From: CP2-2F sp034436355 | GTDB taxonomy: Bacteria > Chloroflexota > Anaerolineae > Aggregatilineales > UBA2796 | DNA: 64,000 nt | Direction of reading: 5' to 3' | Assembly: GCA_034436355.1 (NCBI GenBank) | Contig: DAOTVQ010000005.1 | Span: 21,267-85,266 of the forward strand | The notes under the pieces: model-generated | What the model was told of the DNA's origin: nothing | Databases searched by the model: none | The model's input: the letters and a program-made list of their open reading frames with translations, nothing else | Shown: piece by piece, positions 17,014 to 25,901 of the stretch | Layout: the number at the start of each line of letters is the position of its first letter | Numbering within the stretch: the first letter of the stretch is position 1 | Position numbers and translations under genes: made by a program

Positions 17014-18114
17014 ATGCGAACTTTTCTCCATTGGCTCATGATAGGAGTTTTAATCATGGCATTCACCACACACGCCAGCGCACAAAGCACACAGTTTCAA
17101 GAGGTGCTGCGCTTGCCGATTGCTAACGCTTATGACATTACCCTTAGCCCTGATGGTTCTCGCATAGCTGTCTTACGCTACACAACGCCTGAGCAAGCGA
17201 TGGTCGAACTTGCCATTTACGCGGTTCAGAGCGGGCAACAACAAGCTGTGCTGCATACTTTCCCTGCTCAGCAACTTTGTTTCTATTTCGATAAACCTAG
17301 CAACTGCCTTGCTTGGCAAGCCAATTTCTTGATCGCTAATGTGGGCAACGGCGAAGTGTGGGTTTGGCAAACCGATCAGGGGTTTGAGAAACGCTATGCG
17401 CTAAGCGGCACAGCCTTTGCCTACCACACCCCGACCGCTAGATTAGCGCTTGTTGAGTCACGGACACCCGCCGACCCGACCGAACGCTATGTAGACAATA
17501 GCAGCAAGATTACCCTCTATGACCTTGCTAGTGGGCAAGCCATAGCATCCTATAATGCGGGAAAGCAGATTGGCAGCCGTTTTTTTGACCAGATTAGCCT
17601 GTTAGCATGGAGTCCTAATGGCGAACGCCTACTCATTTCAGATTACTACTACAATTGTGTGGTGAAGGTAACCGAGATGGGCATAGCCGATAGCAATGTT
17701 GCCTTTCGCGCAGACAGTGCGATGCAGGCTATCGGTTGGCTAGATGATGAAACCATGCTGACGGTAGAGAACATAGGCTTTCTGCATGTTTGGGATGATG
17801 CGCGTGGGCAGCAGCAGCGCGAAGTTTACCTGAAGGGCATTGTGGCAACCTTCAGCCCTGATGGACGATGGGTGGCAGCCCTCGATAAGCGTGAAAGCCC
17901 GCTTGATGCACCCGATCCCGAAGTGGTCGAGGCTGTGGTGAAAGTCTTCGCCTTGCCTGAGGCTAACTTGGTAGAAAAACTGCCCTACACACCTAGCAGC
18001 AACACAGAGGCGCGCCGCGCTCTGCAACTGACCTTCAGCGCGGATGGCACACACCTTGCCGCCATCATTGATGAGAACAATCCTATGCTTTACGTTTGGG
18101 CAGCACGGCAGTAG
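17014..18114 (+). CDS. Secreted beta-propeller partner, copy 3
   Basis: A 366-residue paralogue of the two partners upstream. The signal peptide ends near HASAQ (residue 24). Blades include YDITLSPDGSRIAVLRY, LLAWSPNGERLLISDYY and LQLTFSADGTHLAAI, ending in NPMLYVWAARQ. The GAGGAA ribosome binding site overlaps the end of the frameshifted effector copy. It remains intact although its paired effector is broken, which would be expected of a protective protein. That reading is inference. Confidence 0.8.
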   Translation: MRTFLHWLMIGVLIMAFTTHASAQSTQFQEVLRLPIANAYDITLSPDGSRIAVLRYTTPEQAMVELAIYAVQSGQQQAVLHTFPAQQLCFYFDKPSNCLAWQANFLIANVGNGEVWVWQTDQGFEKRYALSGTAFAYHTPTARLALVESRTPADPTERYVDNSSKITLYDLASGQAIASYNAGKQIGSRFFDQISLLAWSPNGERLLISDYYYNCVVKVTEMGIADSNVAFRADSAMQAIGWLDDETMLTVENIGFLHVWDDARGQQQREVYLKGIVATFSPDGRWVAALDKRESPLDAPDPEVVEAVVKVFALPEANLVEKLPYTPSSNTEARRALQLTFSADGTHLAAIIDENNPMLYVWAARQ

Positions 18115-18199
18115 CCTACCCTAAACAGGTGCGCCCAAATGCGGTAAACTTACGGGCAATCTTATCCGCAGAGCGATTCCCGAAGGGCAACACACCGCC

Positions 18200-19348
18200 A
18201 TGAGCGAAACGGCACACCTGAGCATTGAACAACGCACCGCGCTGATCACCCGCAACCTTGAAGAGGTGATCGGCGCGGATGAAATTCCCGCCCTGCTGGC
18301 GCAAAACTTGCCGCTGCGCCACTACATCGGCTTGGAGATTTCAGGCAGGCTGCACCTTGGCACCGGCTTGATGTGTATGCAAAAAGTGCGCGACTTGCAG
18401 CAGGCAGGTGTCCGCTGCACGATCTTCCTTGCTGACTGGCACACATGGATCAACGATAAACTTGGTGGCGACCGCGAAAAGATCAAGAAGGTAGCGGTTG
18501 GCTATTTTAAGGAAGGCTTGAAGGCATCCCTTGCCGCGCTCGGCGGCGATCCTGAAGCGCTTGACTTCGTGCTTGGCTCGGAACTCTATCACCATAATGA
18601 CACCTACTGGGAGACTTTGATCGAGGTTGGCAAGAACACCACTTTGAACCGCATCCTACGCAGCGTTAGCATCATGGGGCGCGGCGAAGGCGAAAGCATT
18701 GATTTTGCCAAGCTGATCTACCCGCCCATGCAAGTTGCTGATGTGTTCATCCTGCGCGCCAACATCGCACAAGGCGGCATGGATCAGCGCAAGGCGCACG
18801 TCATTGCCCGCGATGTGGCGAACATGCTCACCATTTCGCCGCTGCGCGATGCCGAAGGTAAAGTTATCAAGCCGATTGCTGTGCATCATCACCTGCTGCT
18901 CGGCTTGGATAAGCCGCCGCAGTGGCCCGTAGATGCCGATAAGCTGCGTGAACTTCGCACCGCCATGAAGATGAGCAAATCTAAGCCCAAATCGGCGGTC
19001 TTCATCCACGATACACCCGATGAAATTCGCGGCAAAATGCGGAAGGCGTTCTGTCCGCCGCCCGCCGATGGCATTGAGTTCAACCCGGTGCTGGATTGGG
19101 CGGAACATCTCATCTACCGCAATGGGCAAACGCTCTTTGTGGCGCGCACGCCCGAAAACGGCGGTAACCTGACCTTTGCGCGCTATGAGGATTTGGCAGC
19201 CGCCTACGGCGAAGGCAGCCTGCACCCAATGGATTTGAAGAATGCTATGAGTGAAGCGCTCATCGCCCTGCTAGAGCCTATTCGTAAGCATTTTGAGGAA
19301 CACACCGAGATCAAGGCGATGTGGACGGAGCTTGAGGCGATGCTGTAG
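18200..19348 (+). CDS. tyrS: Tyrosyl-tRNA synthetase, archaeal/eukaryotic type
   Basis: A 382-residue class I aminoacyl-tRNA synthetase that charges tRNA-Tyr. The HIGH-type motif is in GLEISGRLHLGTGL (HLG at 52-54). The tyrosine pocket block YPPMQVADV keeps the Tyr, Gln and Asp of archaeal TyrRS, GGMDQRKAHVIARDVA follows, and the KMSKS loop reads KMSKSKP near residue 256. The length and these blocks match the archaeal form and not the bacterial one, which has a C-terminal S4 domain that is absent here. No second TyrRS is in the window. The related archaeal TrpRS was considered, but the GGMDQRK block favours TyrRS. Confidence 0.88.
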   Translation: MSETAHLSIEQRTALITRNLEEVIGADEIPALLAQNLPLRHYIGLEISGRLHLGTGLMCMQKVRDLQQAGVRCTIFLADWHTWINDKLGGDREKIKKVAVGYFKEGLKASLAALGGDPEALDFVLGSELYHHNDTYWETLIEVGKNTTLNRILRSVSIMGRGEGESIDFAKLIYPPMQVADVFILRANIAQGGMDQRKAHVIARDVANMLTISPLRDAEGKVIKPIAVHHHLLLGLDKPPQWPVDADKLRELRTAMKMSKSKPKSAVFIHDTPDEIRGKMRKAFCPPPADGIEFNPVLDWAEHLIYRNGQTLFVARTPENGGNLTFARYEDLAAAYGEGSLHPMDLKNAMSEALIALLEPIRKHFEEHTEIKAMWTELEAML

Positions 19349-19359
19349 CTAAAGTGCGC

Positions 19360-19365
19360 TATAAT
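19360..19365 (+). promoter_or_regulatory. TATAAT -10 before the GH13 gene
   Basis: A perfect TATAAT lies 34 bases before the ATG at 19400 with no good -35. AAAAAAGGA near 19382-19390 is the ribosome binding site. Confidence 0.55.
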
Positions 19366-19399
19366 CGGCAGCGTTAGGTGCAAAAAAGGATTTTTCTCC

Positions 19400-21022
19400 A
19401 TGACCGACTTTCCTTCCCGCTTGCTGTGGTGGCAGCGCGGGGTTATCTATCAAATTTACCCGCGCAGCTTTATGGATGCTAACGGCGACGGCATCGGTGA
19501 TCTGCGCGGCGTGCTGCAAAAGATTGACTATCTGGCTGACACGCTGGGCATAGACGCCATTTGGCTCTCGCCCTTTTTCACCTCGCCAATGGCTGATTTC
19601 GGCTATGACGTTGCCGATTACTGCGATGTTGACCCGATCTTTGGCAGCCTTGCCGATTTTGACGCACTGCTTGCCGCAGCACACGAGCGCGGCGTAAAAG
19701 TGCTGATTGACTTCGTGCCGAACCACAGTTCTGATCAGCACGCCTGGTTCAAGGAGTCGCGCAGTTCACGCGATAATCCCAAGCGCAATTGGTACGTCTG
19801 GGCAGACCCTAAGCCCGATGGCAGCCCGCCCAACAACTGGCTGAGTCTGTTCGGCGGCAGCGCCTGGGAATTTGACTCGCAGACAGGGCAGTACTACTTG
19901 CACTCCTTCCTGAAGGAACAGCCCGACCTGAATTGGCGCAACCCTGAAGTGAAAGCTGCCATGTTCGACGCCATGCGCTTCTGGCTGCGGCGCGGCGTGG
20001 ATGGCGTCCGTGTGGATGTGGCGCACTTCCTGATGAAAGACCCTGAAATGCGCGATAATCCGCTGAGCGAAAGCGGTATGGCGCTCTATAAGCCGATGGG
20101 TGACTACGATTCGCAAGTTCACCTTTACGACAAAGGGCATCCCGATAACCATGCGCTCTACCGCGAGTTTCGCGCCGTGCTGGATGAGTTCGAGCCGATC
20201 AGCCCGCGCATGGCAGTTGGTGAGATTCACATCGCAGATTGGGACGAATGGGCAACCTACTATGGCGCCAACAACGACGAACTGCACATGCCCTTTAATT
20301 TCGCCCTGATCAATACGCCGTGGCGCGCCGAGATCGTCCGTGGCGTGGTTGAGAATGTGGAGCGCGTGCTGACCAACGGACAGCAGCCGAACTACGTCTT
20401 TAGCAACCATGACGAACACCGCATCGCCAGCCGCATTGGTTCAGAGGCAGCGCGTGCTTGTATGCTGTTGCTGCTCACGCTGCGTGGCACACCAACCATG
20501 TACTATGGTGATGAGATCGGCATGGTGGATGGCGATATTCCGCCCGAACTTGCCCAAGACCCATGGGGCAAAAATGTGCAAGGGCTTGGCTTAGGGCGCG
20601 ACCCTGAGCGCACACCGATGCAGTGGGATAGCACGCCTAACAGTGGCTTCTCACCCGAAGGCGTCCGCACGTGGCTGCCAGTGACCGCAGACTACCCAAC
20701 GCGCAACGTTGCCGCACAGCTTGCTGATCCGCGCTCGATGCTCAACCTGACTCGCGCATTGCTCAGGCTGCGCCGCCAGTCGCCTGCGCTGCATGGCGGC
20801 GCTTACCGCACACTCAGTGGCAACGCGCACACCTACGTCTTTGAGCGCACCGCAAGCGATGAGCGCTTTGTGATTGCCATCAACTTTACGGCGGAAACGC
20901 ACGATGTTACATACACAGGTGGCGGCACACTGATCCTCTCCACTGCATTAGATCGGGCAGATGAGGCGGTAAGTGGCACGCTCAGGCTGCGCCCGTATGA
21001 GGGCGTGATCATCCGCGCCTAG
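19400..21022 (+). CDS. GH13 alpha-glucosidase (oligo-1,6-glucosidase type)
   Basis: A 540-residue cytosolic GH13 enzyme that hydrolyses short alpha-glucans from the non-reducing end. It has the N-terminal WWQRGVIYQIYPRSFMD block, region I DFVPNHSS, the nucleophile Asp in GVRVDVAHF (about residue 205), the acid/base Glu in VGEIHI (about 274) and the third Asp in SNHDEHR (about 338). QPDLNWRNPEV is typical of alpha-glucosidases. No signal peptide is present, so substrate must be imported or released from internal stores. It has its own promoter and is followed by a hairpin. Exact linkage preference cannot be read from the sequence. Confidence 0.92.
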   Translation: MTDFPSRLLWWQRGVIYQIYPRSFMDANGDGIGDLRGVLQKIDYLADTLGIDAIWLSPFFTSPMADFGYDVADYCDVDPIFGSLADFDALLAAAHERGVKVLIDFVPNHSSDQHAWFKESRSSRDNPKRNWYVWADPKPDGSPPNNWLSLFGGSAWEFDSQTGQYYLHSFLKEQPDLNWRNPEVKAAMFDAMRFWLRRGVDGVRVDVAHFLMKDPEMRDNPLSESGMALYKPMGDYDSQVHLYDKGHPDNHALYREFRAVLDEFEPISPRMAVGEIHIADWDEWATYYGANNDELHMPFNFALINTPWRAEIVRGVVENVERVLTNGQQPNYVFSNHDEHRIASRIGSEAARACMLLLLTLRGTPTMYYGDEIGMVDGDIPPELAQDPWGKNVQGLGLGRDPERTPMQWDSTPNSGFSPEGVRTWLPVTADYPTRNVAAQLADPRSMLNLTRALLRLRRQSPALHGGAYRTLSGNAHTYVFERTASDERFVIAINFTAETHDVTYTGGGTLILSTALDRADEAVSGTLRLRPYEGVIIRA

Positions 21023-21069
21023 CCTAACGTCAGCCTGCTGTGCGCCGTCTAGCGGGAAAACCTCTACCA

Positions 21070-21095
21070 CCCTCCACCAAATTCTGGGTGGAGGG
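21070..21095 (+). terminator. Hairpin after the GH13 gene
   Basis: CCCTCCACC (21070-21078) pairs with GGTGGAGGG (21087-21095) around an 8-base loop. There is no T-run, so termination would be weak or factor-dependent. Confidence 0.5.
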
Positions 21096-21143
21096 ATCAA
21101 ATCTGATACACACGCGACATAAGAACACTTGGGGGCTGCGGGC

Positions 21144-21695
21144 ATGAAAATCTATACCAAAACGGGTGATGCAGGTGAAACAAGCCTTTTTGCAGGCGGC
21201 AGGGTGCGGAAAAGCCATCTGCGCGTGGAGTGCTATGGCACTGTGGACGAGCTGAACAGCACGCTTGGCTTGGTGCGGGCGCTTGGCGTGCCGCCGCGTG
21301 CTGAAGCATGGCTAGAACGCGTTCAAAACGAGCTATTTGTGTTAGGGGCAGACCTTGCCACGCCGATGGATGCCAACCCTTCATGGTTGGTGCGGATGGA
21401 GGCGGCACCCATCAGCGTGCTAGAAAACGATATTGACAGCATGACCGCCGAACTCGCACCGATGCGCGCCTTCATTTTGCCGGGCGGCACACAAGCCGCC
21501 GCAATGCTGCACGTTGCACGCACGGTCTGCCGCCGTGCTGAGCGCCTGTGTGTGGCGCTTGCCGAACAAGAGCCGATCAATCCGCAAGATGTAATCTATC
21601 TTAACCGCCTCTCAGACTTTCTATTCACCCTTGCCCGTTGGGTGAACTTGCAAGCAGGTGAATCTGAGACGAAGTGGGAAACACGGCGCACCTAG
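21144..21695 (+). CDS. Cob(I)alamin adenosyltransferase, PduO type
   Basis: A 183-residue ATP:cob(I)alamin adenosyltransferase that makes the 5'-deoxyadenosyl ligand of coenzyme B12. The N-terminal ATP-binding block reads YTKTGDAGETSLFAGGR, followed by the RRAERL and YLNRLSDFLFTLARW blocks typical of PduO. I chose ATG 21144 because the conserved MKIYTKTGD begins there, with a G-rich site upstream. It is convergent with the DUF4870 gene, five bases away. A methylmalonate-semialdehyde dehydrogenase is nearby, and propionyl/methylmalonyl metabolism commonly uses adenosylcobalamin, but no mutase gene is in the window. Confidence 0.93.
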   Translation: MKIYTKTGDAGETSLFAGGRVRKSHLRVECYGTVDELNSTLGLVRALGVPPRAEAWLERVQNELFVLGADLATPMDANPSWLVRMEAAPISVLENDIDSMTAELAPMRAFILPGGTQAAAMLHVARTVCRRAERLCVALAEQEPINPQDVIYLNRLSDFLFTLARWVNLQAGESETKWETRRT

Positions 21696-21700
21696 CCGAT

Positions 21701-22450
21701 CTAGCGCGCCCACTTGCCCACATACGGATAGCGGAACGTTCTGCCGCGCAATGCCTGTGCCGCACCAACAAGGCTGAAGAAAAACGCACCCATTGGAATG
21801 ACGACCGAGGCAAGCCAAAACAGTGCCAAACCAAGCCAAATAAACGGAATGGCAATTATGCCGACAATGGTGAGCGCCAACACAACCGTTAGTACCACAC
21901 CCAAAACGCCGCTGCCAATCAACAGAACAATCCACCCTAAGGTGGAAGCCAAAAGTGCCACCACAGATTGCATGGCGTGCTTTGCTACAAAGCGCGACTG
22001 CCGCCGATTGAAAAAGTAGATCAGCAGCGGCGCAATCACCAATAAGGGCGTGAGTGTCCCTGCGGTGGCAGCACCAAGCGGGATGCCGAACAGCAACGAA
22101 AGGTGTGCCACAGCTGCCCACAAGCGCTCACCAGCGCGAGAGTCGGTGTACTCGGCGGCATAGGTTTCTTCATAAGGCGTTCGGAGGAATTCCTCTAGCT
22201 GTGCTTTCAGGCGCCTTGCCGTCTCTCGATCTATGCCGACGCCTGTCCCGCCCGTTTCAGGAAAATAACGCTGTGCGGAGTCATTCTTGCGCTTAGGAGC
22301 GGTATCCTCTTCATAGGCATCCTCGAGGCGTGCAGGGCGGCGTGGGCGCTCATCCGCTGCATAGTCGCGCATGAGCGCATCGAGATCAACTATGTCTTGC
22401 TCATCGTATTCCTCAGGTGCGCCGCGTTTTGGTTTAGTTTGTCCTGTCAT
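21701..22450 (-). CDS. DUF4870-domain membrane protein
   Basis: A 249-residue protein with an acidic, charged cytoplasmic N-terminus (about 1-100) and a C-terminal domain of four hydrophobic segments. AVAHLSLLFGIPLGAA, FVAKHAMQSVVALL and ALRGRTFRYP match the DUF4870 (Tic20-like) pattern, in which histidines sit at the membrane interface. The biochemical role of the family is unknown. Located 72 bases downstream of murE on the same strand, so it may be co-transcribed. The long charged extension, with a KRGAPEEYDEQDI start, is unusual for this family. Confidence 0.8.
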   Translation of the reverse strand: MTGQTKPKRGAPEEYDEQDIVDLDALMRDYAADERPRRPARLEDAYEEDTAPKRKNDSAQRYFPETGGTGVGIDRETARRLKAQLEEFLRTPYEETYAAEYTDSRAGERLWAAVAHLSLLFGIPLGAATAGTLTPLLVIAPLLIYFFNRRQSRFVAKHAMQSVVALLASTLGWIVLLIGSGVLGVVLTVVLALTIVGIIAIPFIWLGLALFWLASVVIPMGAFFFSLVGAAQALRGRTFRYPYVGKWAR

Positions 22451-22522
22451 GCCTTCTGCCTGCCTTTTGTAGGTTCAGCGTGCTTCTCATTAATTACGCA
22501 GAGCGCCTAGCCAAGTTGCGTT

Positions 22523-24061
22523 TTAACTATTGGCAGTGGGCAGTGTTTTCAGCGGTGTGCCGCGCAAGGCGGCACGCAGTGCTTCACGGTCGTCCCAAGG
22601 GTATTCGACTGTGCCAAAGCACATGCTTTGTTCATGCCCTTTGCCACAGGCAATTACCACATCGCCTTGTTGCGCCAGTTGGCAGGCAAAGGCAAGTGCG
22701 GCACCCCGATCTGGCACGCGGAAGAAAGTTTCACCTTCCACACCGCCGCCGCGCAGTGCGCCCTCTGCCATCATCTGTAAGATGGCATCTAGTGATTCAG
22801 TGCGCGGGTCTTCCGCAGTCAGCACGCATATATCGGCAAGGCGTGTGCCAACTTCCGCCATCAGGCGGCGTTTTTCCACGTCGCGCAAGCCGGCACTGCC
22901 GAACACGGCAATAATTCGTCGGTCAGTGAGGGTACGTGCAGCTTGCAGTGCTTTTTCCAATGCATTGGGTGTGTGGGCAAAATCCACAATGGCAGTGAAG
23001 GGTTGCCCTTCATCTATGCGCTCCATGCGCCCGGCGATGGGTGGCAATTGCTCGATGCCGTGCTTGATCGCCTCTGGCGCGATGTTCAATGCCAGCGCCG
23101 CCGCTGCCGCTGCTAGGATGTTTTGCAGGTTATACAGCCCGATTAAAGGTGTTTTGAAGGTGATGCTAATGCCTTCACGGCTGTCTAGCAGCGTTGCCTG
23201 AACGCCATCTGGGGCAGCGCGCCAACTGAGCAAATTTACCTGACCATAACCGTTTGTGCTGTAGGTGATCTGCTGGGCGCCTTCGCTGACGTCAAGGAAA
23301 TAGGCGGCGTTTGGATCATCGAGGTTGATCACCGCGCATTTTGGCACGCCTACTTTGGGGTAAGACTCGCTCAGTCGCCTGAACAGCAGCCCTTTAGCGG
23401 CGCGATAGTTCTCAAAACTGCCATGAAAATCAAGGTGTTCGTGGGTGAGGTTGGTCAGCACTGCCACATCATAATCAACACCGTTCACGCGCCCTTGCGC
23501 CAAGCCATGGCTGGTTGTCTCAATCACGCAGTGGGTTAAGCCTGCCTCGACCATACGGCGCAAGTACATCTGCACCTCTGGCGCAGTTGGTGTGGTCACG
23601 TGCAAGCCTGTTGGCATTTCCTCATCACCGATCACGGCGCTCACGGTGCTGATAATGCCAACGCGCTCAGCGGCTGCCCTCAGAATGCTGTAAATCAGGC
23701 TAGTAGTGGTTGTTTTGCCGTCGGTGCCAGTCACACCGATCACGGTGAGCTGTTGGCTGGGAAAGCCATAGTAGGCAGCGGCAAGGTAGCCGAGCGCTTG
23801 CTGCGCGTTCTGCACTTGGGCGTAAGGGACGCTGCACATCACCTGATCGGGGGGACGTTCGCCCACAACGGCAAGCGCACCATTGGCAACTGCCATAGCG
23901 ATTAGATCGTGTGAGTCGGTATTCAAGCCGTGCCGCGCCACAAAGAGTCCGCCACGCTGCATGGTGCGTGAATCCTCGCTGATCGGCGCGCTGATCTCAA
24001 CATCCTGATCGGGATGCGATACCAGACTGGGCAAGGCTTCTAAGAGTTGGAAGAGGCGCAT
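22523..24061 (-). CDS. murE: UDP-N-acetylmuramyl-tripeptide synthetase (MurE)
   Basis: A 512-residue cytosolic Mur ligase that adds the third amino acid to the peptidoglycan stem peptide. The ATP-binding loop is GVTGTDGKTTTT (109-120). LTNLTHEHLDFHG, the DFAHTPNAL block, ACGKGHEQ and WDDREAL are all typical MurE. The substrate-selecting motif, DNPR in diaminopimelate enzymes, reads EDPR here. The retained Arg is compatible with meso-diaminopimelate, while L-ornithine is reported in several Chloroflexota walls, so the substrate is left open. No other mur genes are adjacent, which is unusual because murE normally sits in a dcw cluster. Confidence 0.93.
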   Translation of the reverse strand: MRLFQLLEALPSLVSHPDQDVEISAPISEDSRTMQRGGLFVARHGLNTDSHDLIAMAVANGALAVVGERPPDQVMCSVPYAQVQNAQQALGYLAAAYYGFPSQQLTVIGVTGTDGKTTTTSLIYSILRAAAERVGIISTVSAVIGDEEMPTGLHVTTPTAPEVQMYLRRMVEAGLTHCVIETTSHGLAQGRVNGVDYDVAVLTNLTHEHLDFHGSFENYRAAKGLLFRRLSESYPKVGVPKCAVINLDDPNAAYFLDVSEGAQQITYSTNGYGQVNLLSWRAAPDGVQATLLDSREGISITFKTPLIGLYNLQNILAAAAAALALNIAPEAIKHGIEQLPPIAGRMERIDEGQPFTAIVDFAHTPNALEKALQAARTLTDRRIIAVFGSAGLRDVEKRRLMAEVGTRLADICVLTAEDPRTESLDAILQMMAEGALRGGGVEGETFFRVPDRGAALAFACQLAQQGDVVIACGKGHEQSMCFGTVEYPWDDREALRAALRGTPLKTLPTANS

Positions 24062-24108
24062 AGGTCTCTGTTCCGCAGGGTGTATTGGGTGCTGCCAAAG
24101 TTACGCTG

Positions 24109-24137
24109 ATTATCTGCTTTCAGGCGGCGGCGCGCAA
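24109..24137 (-). promoter_or_regulatory. Promoter for murE
   Basis: On the minus strand TTGCGC (complement of 24132-24137) and GATAAT (complement of 24109-24114) are separated by 17 bases and lie about 47 bases before the murE start. Confidence 0.5.
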
Positions 24138-24302
24138 GGGTGAGGTGTGCTGTTCGATGGCAGGTTGTCCTAATGCTATAAGGGTTTCAAGGCACTAAGG
24201 GGCGCATTCTGAAACCATTTCTCGCCAAGCCATATGCGAAATGGGTAAAGTCTACAGCTATGTTGCCAATCGTTTACGTTTAGTCCTTTGGAGCAGCAAT
24301 CC

Positions 24303-25772
24303 ATGTATGACCGACTTTTGAACTATATCAACGGCAGTTGGCAGCGCGCTGATGCGCCTCACCAGAGCGTGCGAAATCCCGCGACAGCTGCTGTGCTTGC
24401 CGAAGTGCCACTGACACCCGCTACAGAAGTGGCACGGGCAGTAGAGGCTGCCCATACCGCTTACCTAGAATGGCGCTATGTGCCTGCTACAGAGCGTGTG
24501 CAATACCTATTCCGCTTCAAATTCTTGCTAGAAGACGCGCTGGATGACCTTGCACGCACCATCACCAATGAATGCGGTAAAACCTATGCAGAAAGCGTTG
24601 GCGAACTGCGACGCGGCATTGAAAATGTGGAGACAGCCTGTGGCATTCCGCTGCTGATGCAGGGCTATAATAATGAGGACATCGCACGCGGCATTGACGA
24701 ACATATGATTCGTCAGCCGCTTGGCGTGGTGGCTGCCATCACGCCCTTCAATTTTCCCGCCATGATTCCATTGTGGTTCTTGCCCTATGCCATTGCAACA
24801 GGCAACACCTTCATCCTGAAGCCAAGCGAGCGCGTGCCAATGACCAGCGCCAAGCTGTTTGCCTTGATTGATCGCCTTGCTTTGCCTAAGGGGGTGTTGC
24901 AATTGTTGAACGGCGGTAAAGAGGCAGTAGACGCCCTACTCGATCATCCACTGGTGCGCGCTGTGAGCTTTGTTGGCTCTACGCCTGTGGCAAAGTATAT
25001 CTACAGCCGTGCAGCAGCCAACGGCAAACGCGCTCAGTGTCAGGGCGGCGCAAAAAATCCTGTGGTCATTATGCCCGATGCTGATATGGAGATGACCACA
25101 CGCATCGTTGCTGACTCCGCCTTTGGCTGTGCCGGGCAGCGTTGCTTGGCAAGTTCAGTTGCGGTGACAGTGGGCGAGGCACGCCACACGTTCACCGAAT
25201 ATATCGCTGATGCCGCACTAAACCGTGTGGTTGGCTATGGGTTAGATGAGGGCGTGCAGATGGGTGCGGTCATCTCTGCTGAGAGCAAGGCACGTATTGA
25301 GGCACTAATCGCTAAAGGGACGGCGGAAGGCGCACACCCGCTTGTAGACGGACGCGGTAAAACGGTGCGCGGCTATGAAGATGGTTATTGGGTCTATCCA
25401 ACGTTGCTGGATAGTGTGCCGCCTGAAAGTGAGATCGCTCACACTGAGATTTTCGGTCCCGTGCTAAGCCTGATGCACGCCCGCGATATTGACGAGGCAA
25501 TCCAACTGGTGAACGCACGCAGCTATGGCAACATGGCGTGCATTTTCACGGGCAGCGGTGCGGCTGCGCGCCAATTCCGCGCACAGGCGCACGCCGGCAA
25601 TATCGGGATCAATGTGGGCGTTGCCGCACCAATGGCATTCTATCCATTCAGCGGCTGGGGCGAGAGTTTCTTTGGCGACTTGCACGGGCAGGGCAAGCAC
25701 GGTGTCGAGTTCTATACACAGACGAAAGTTGTAGTGGAGCGCTGGTATAGCGGATGGTCGCGCCAGTTTTAG
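24303..25772 (+). CDS. mmsA: Methylmalonate-semialdehyde dehydrogenase (CoA-acylating)
   Basis: A 489-residue aldehyde dehydrogenase. FGCAGQRCLASSVAV, with the catalytic Cys near residue 281, and the preceding GGAKNPVVIMPDAD are the methylmalonate-semialdehyde dehydrogenase hallmark, distinguishing it from ordinary ALDHs. It oxidises methylmalonate or malonate semialdehyde to propionyl- or acetyl-CoA in valine, thymine or inositol breakdown. ATG 24303 has GGAG nine bases upstream (TTTGGAG), and a TTG at 24288 is less likely. A TATAAG at 24177 is a distant possible -10. No valine or inositol genes flank it. Confidence 0.9.
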   Translation: MYDRLLNYINGSWQRADAPHQSVRNPATAAVLAEVPLTPATEVARAVEAAHTAYLEWRYVPATERVQYLFRFKFLLEDALDDLARTITNECGKTYAESVGELRRGIENVETACGIPLLMQGYNNEDIARGIDEHMIRQPLGVVAAITPFNFPAMIPLWFLPYAIATGNTFILKPSERVPMTSAKLFALIDRLALPKGVLQLLNGGKEAVDALLDHPLVRAVSFVGSTPVAKYIYSRAAANGKRAQCQGGAKNPVVIMPDADMEMTTRIVADSAFGCAGQRCLASSVAVTVGEARHTFTEYIADAALNRVVGYGLDEGVQMGAVISAESKARIEALIAKGTAEGAHPLVDGRGKTVRGYEDGYWVYPTLLDSVPPESEIAHTEIFGPVLSLMHARDIDEAIQLVNARSYGNMACIFTGSGAAARQFRAQAHAGNIGINVGVAAPMAFYPFSGWGESFFGDLHGQGKHGVEFYTQTKVVVERWYSGWSRQF

Positions 25773-25787
25773 GCAGCACAAGCCATC

Positions 25788-25853
25788 TTTGGGCATTTGT
25801 GCCGAACGCTCATAGAATTCGTAGGATCAACCCTGCCCAAATGCCTTTACAAT
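25788..25853 (+). promoter_or_regulatory. Alternative hairpins and TACAAT -10 before the thioredoxin gene
   Basis: TTTGGGCA (25788-25795) can pair with TGCCCAAA (25834-25841), or the overlapping GGCATTTG (25792-25799) with CAAATGCC (25838-25845). TACAAT at 25848-25853 is a probable -10, 48 bases before the ATG. The stem may end mmsA transcripts or regulate the next operon. Confidence 0.4.
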
Positions 25854-25901
25854 TGCTAGTATCTGTAGTGAGATAATGTCCTTTTTTCAGGTGAGGTACC
25901 T

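Noticed and set aside
19766..20419. Long minus-strand open frame of 217 codons inside the GH13 gene
   Set aside because: It is fully antisense to a gene with clear catalytic motifs and shows no coherent domain. The codon bias of the plus-strand gene explains it.
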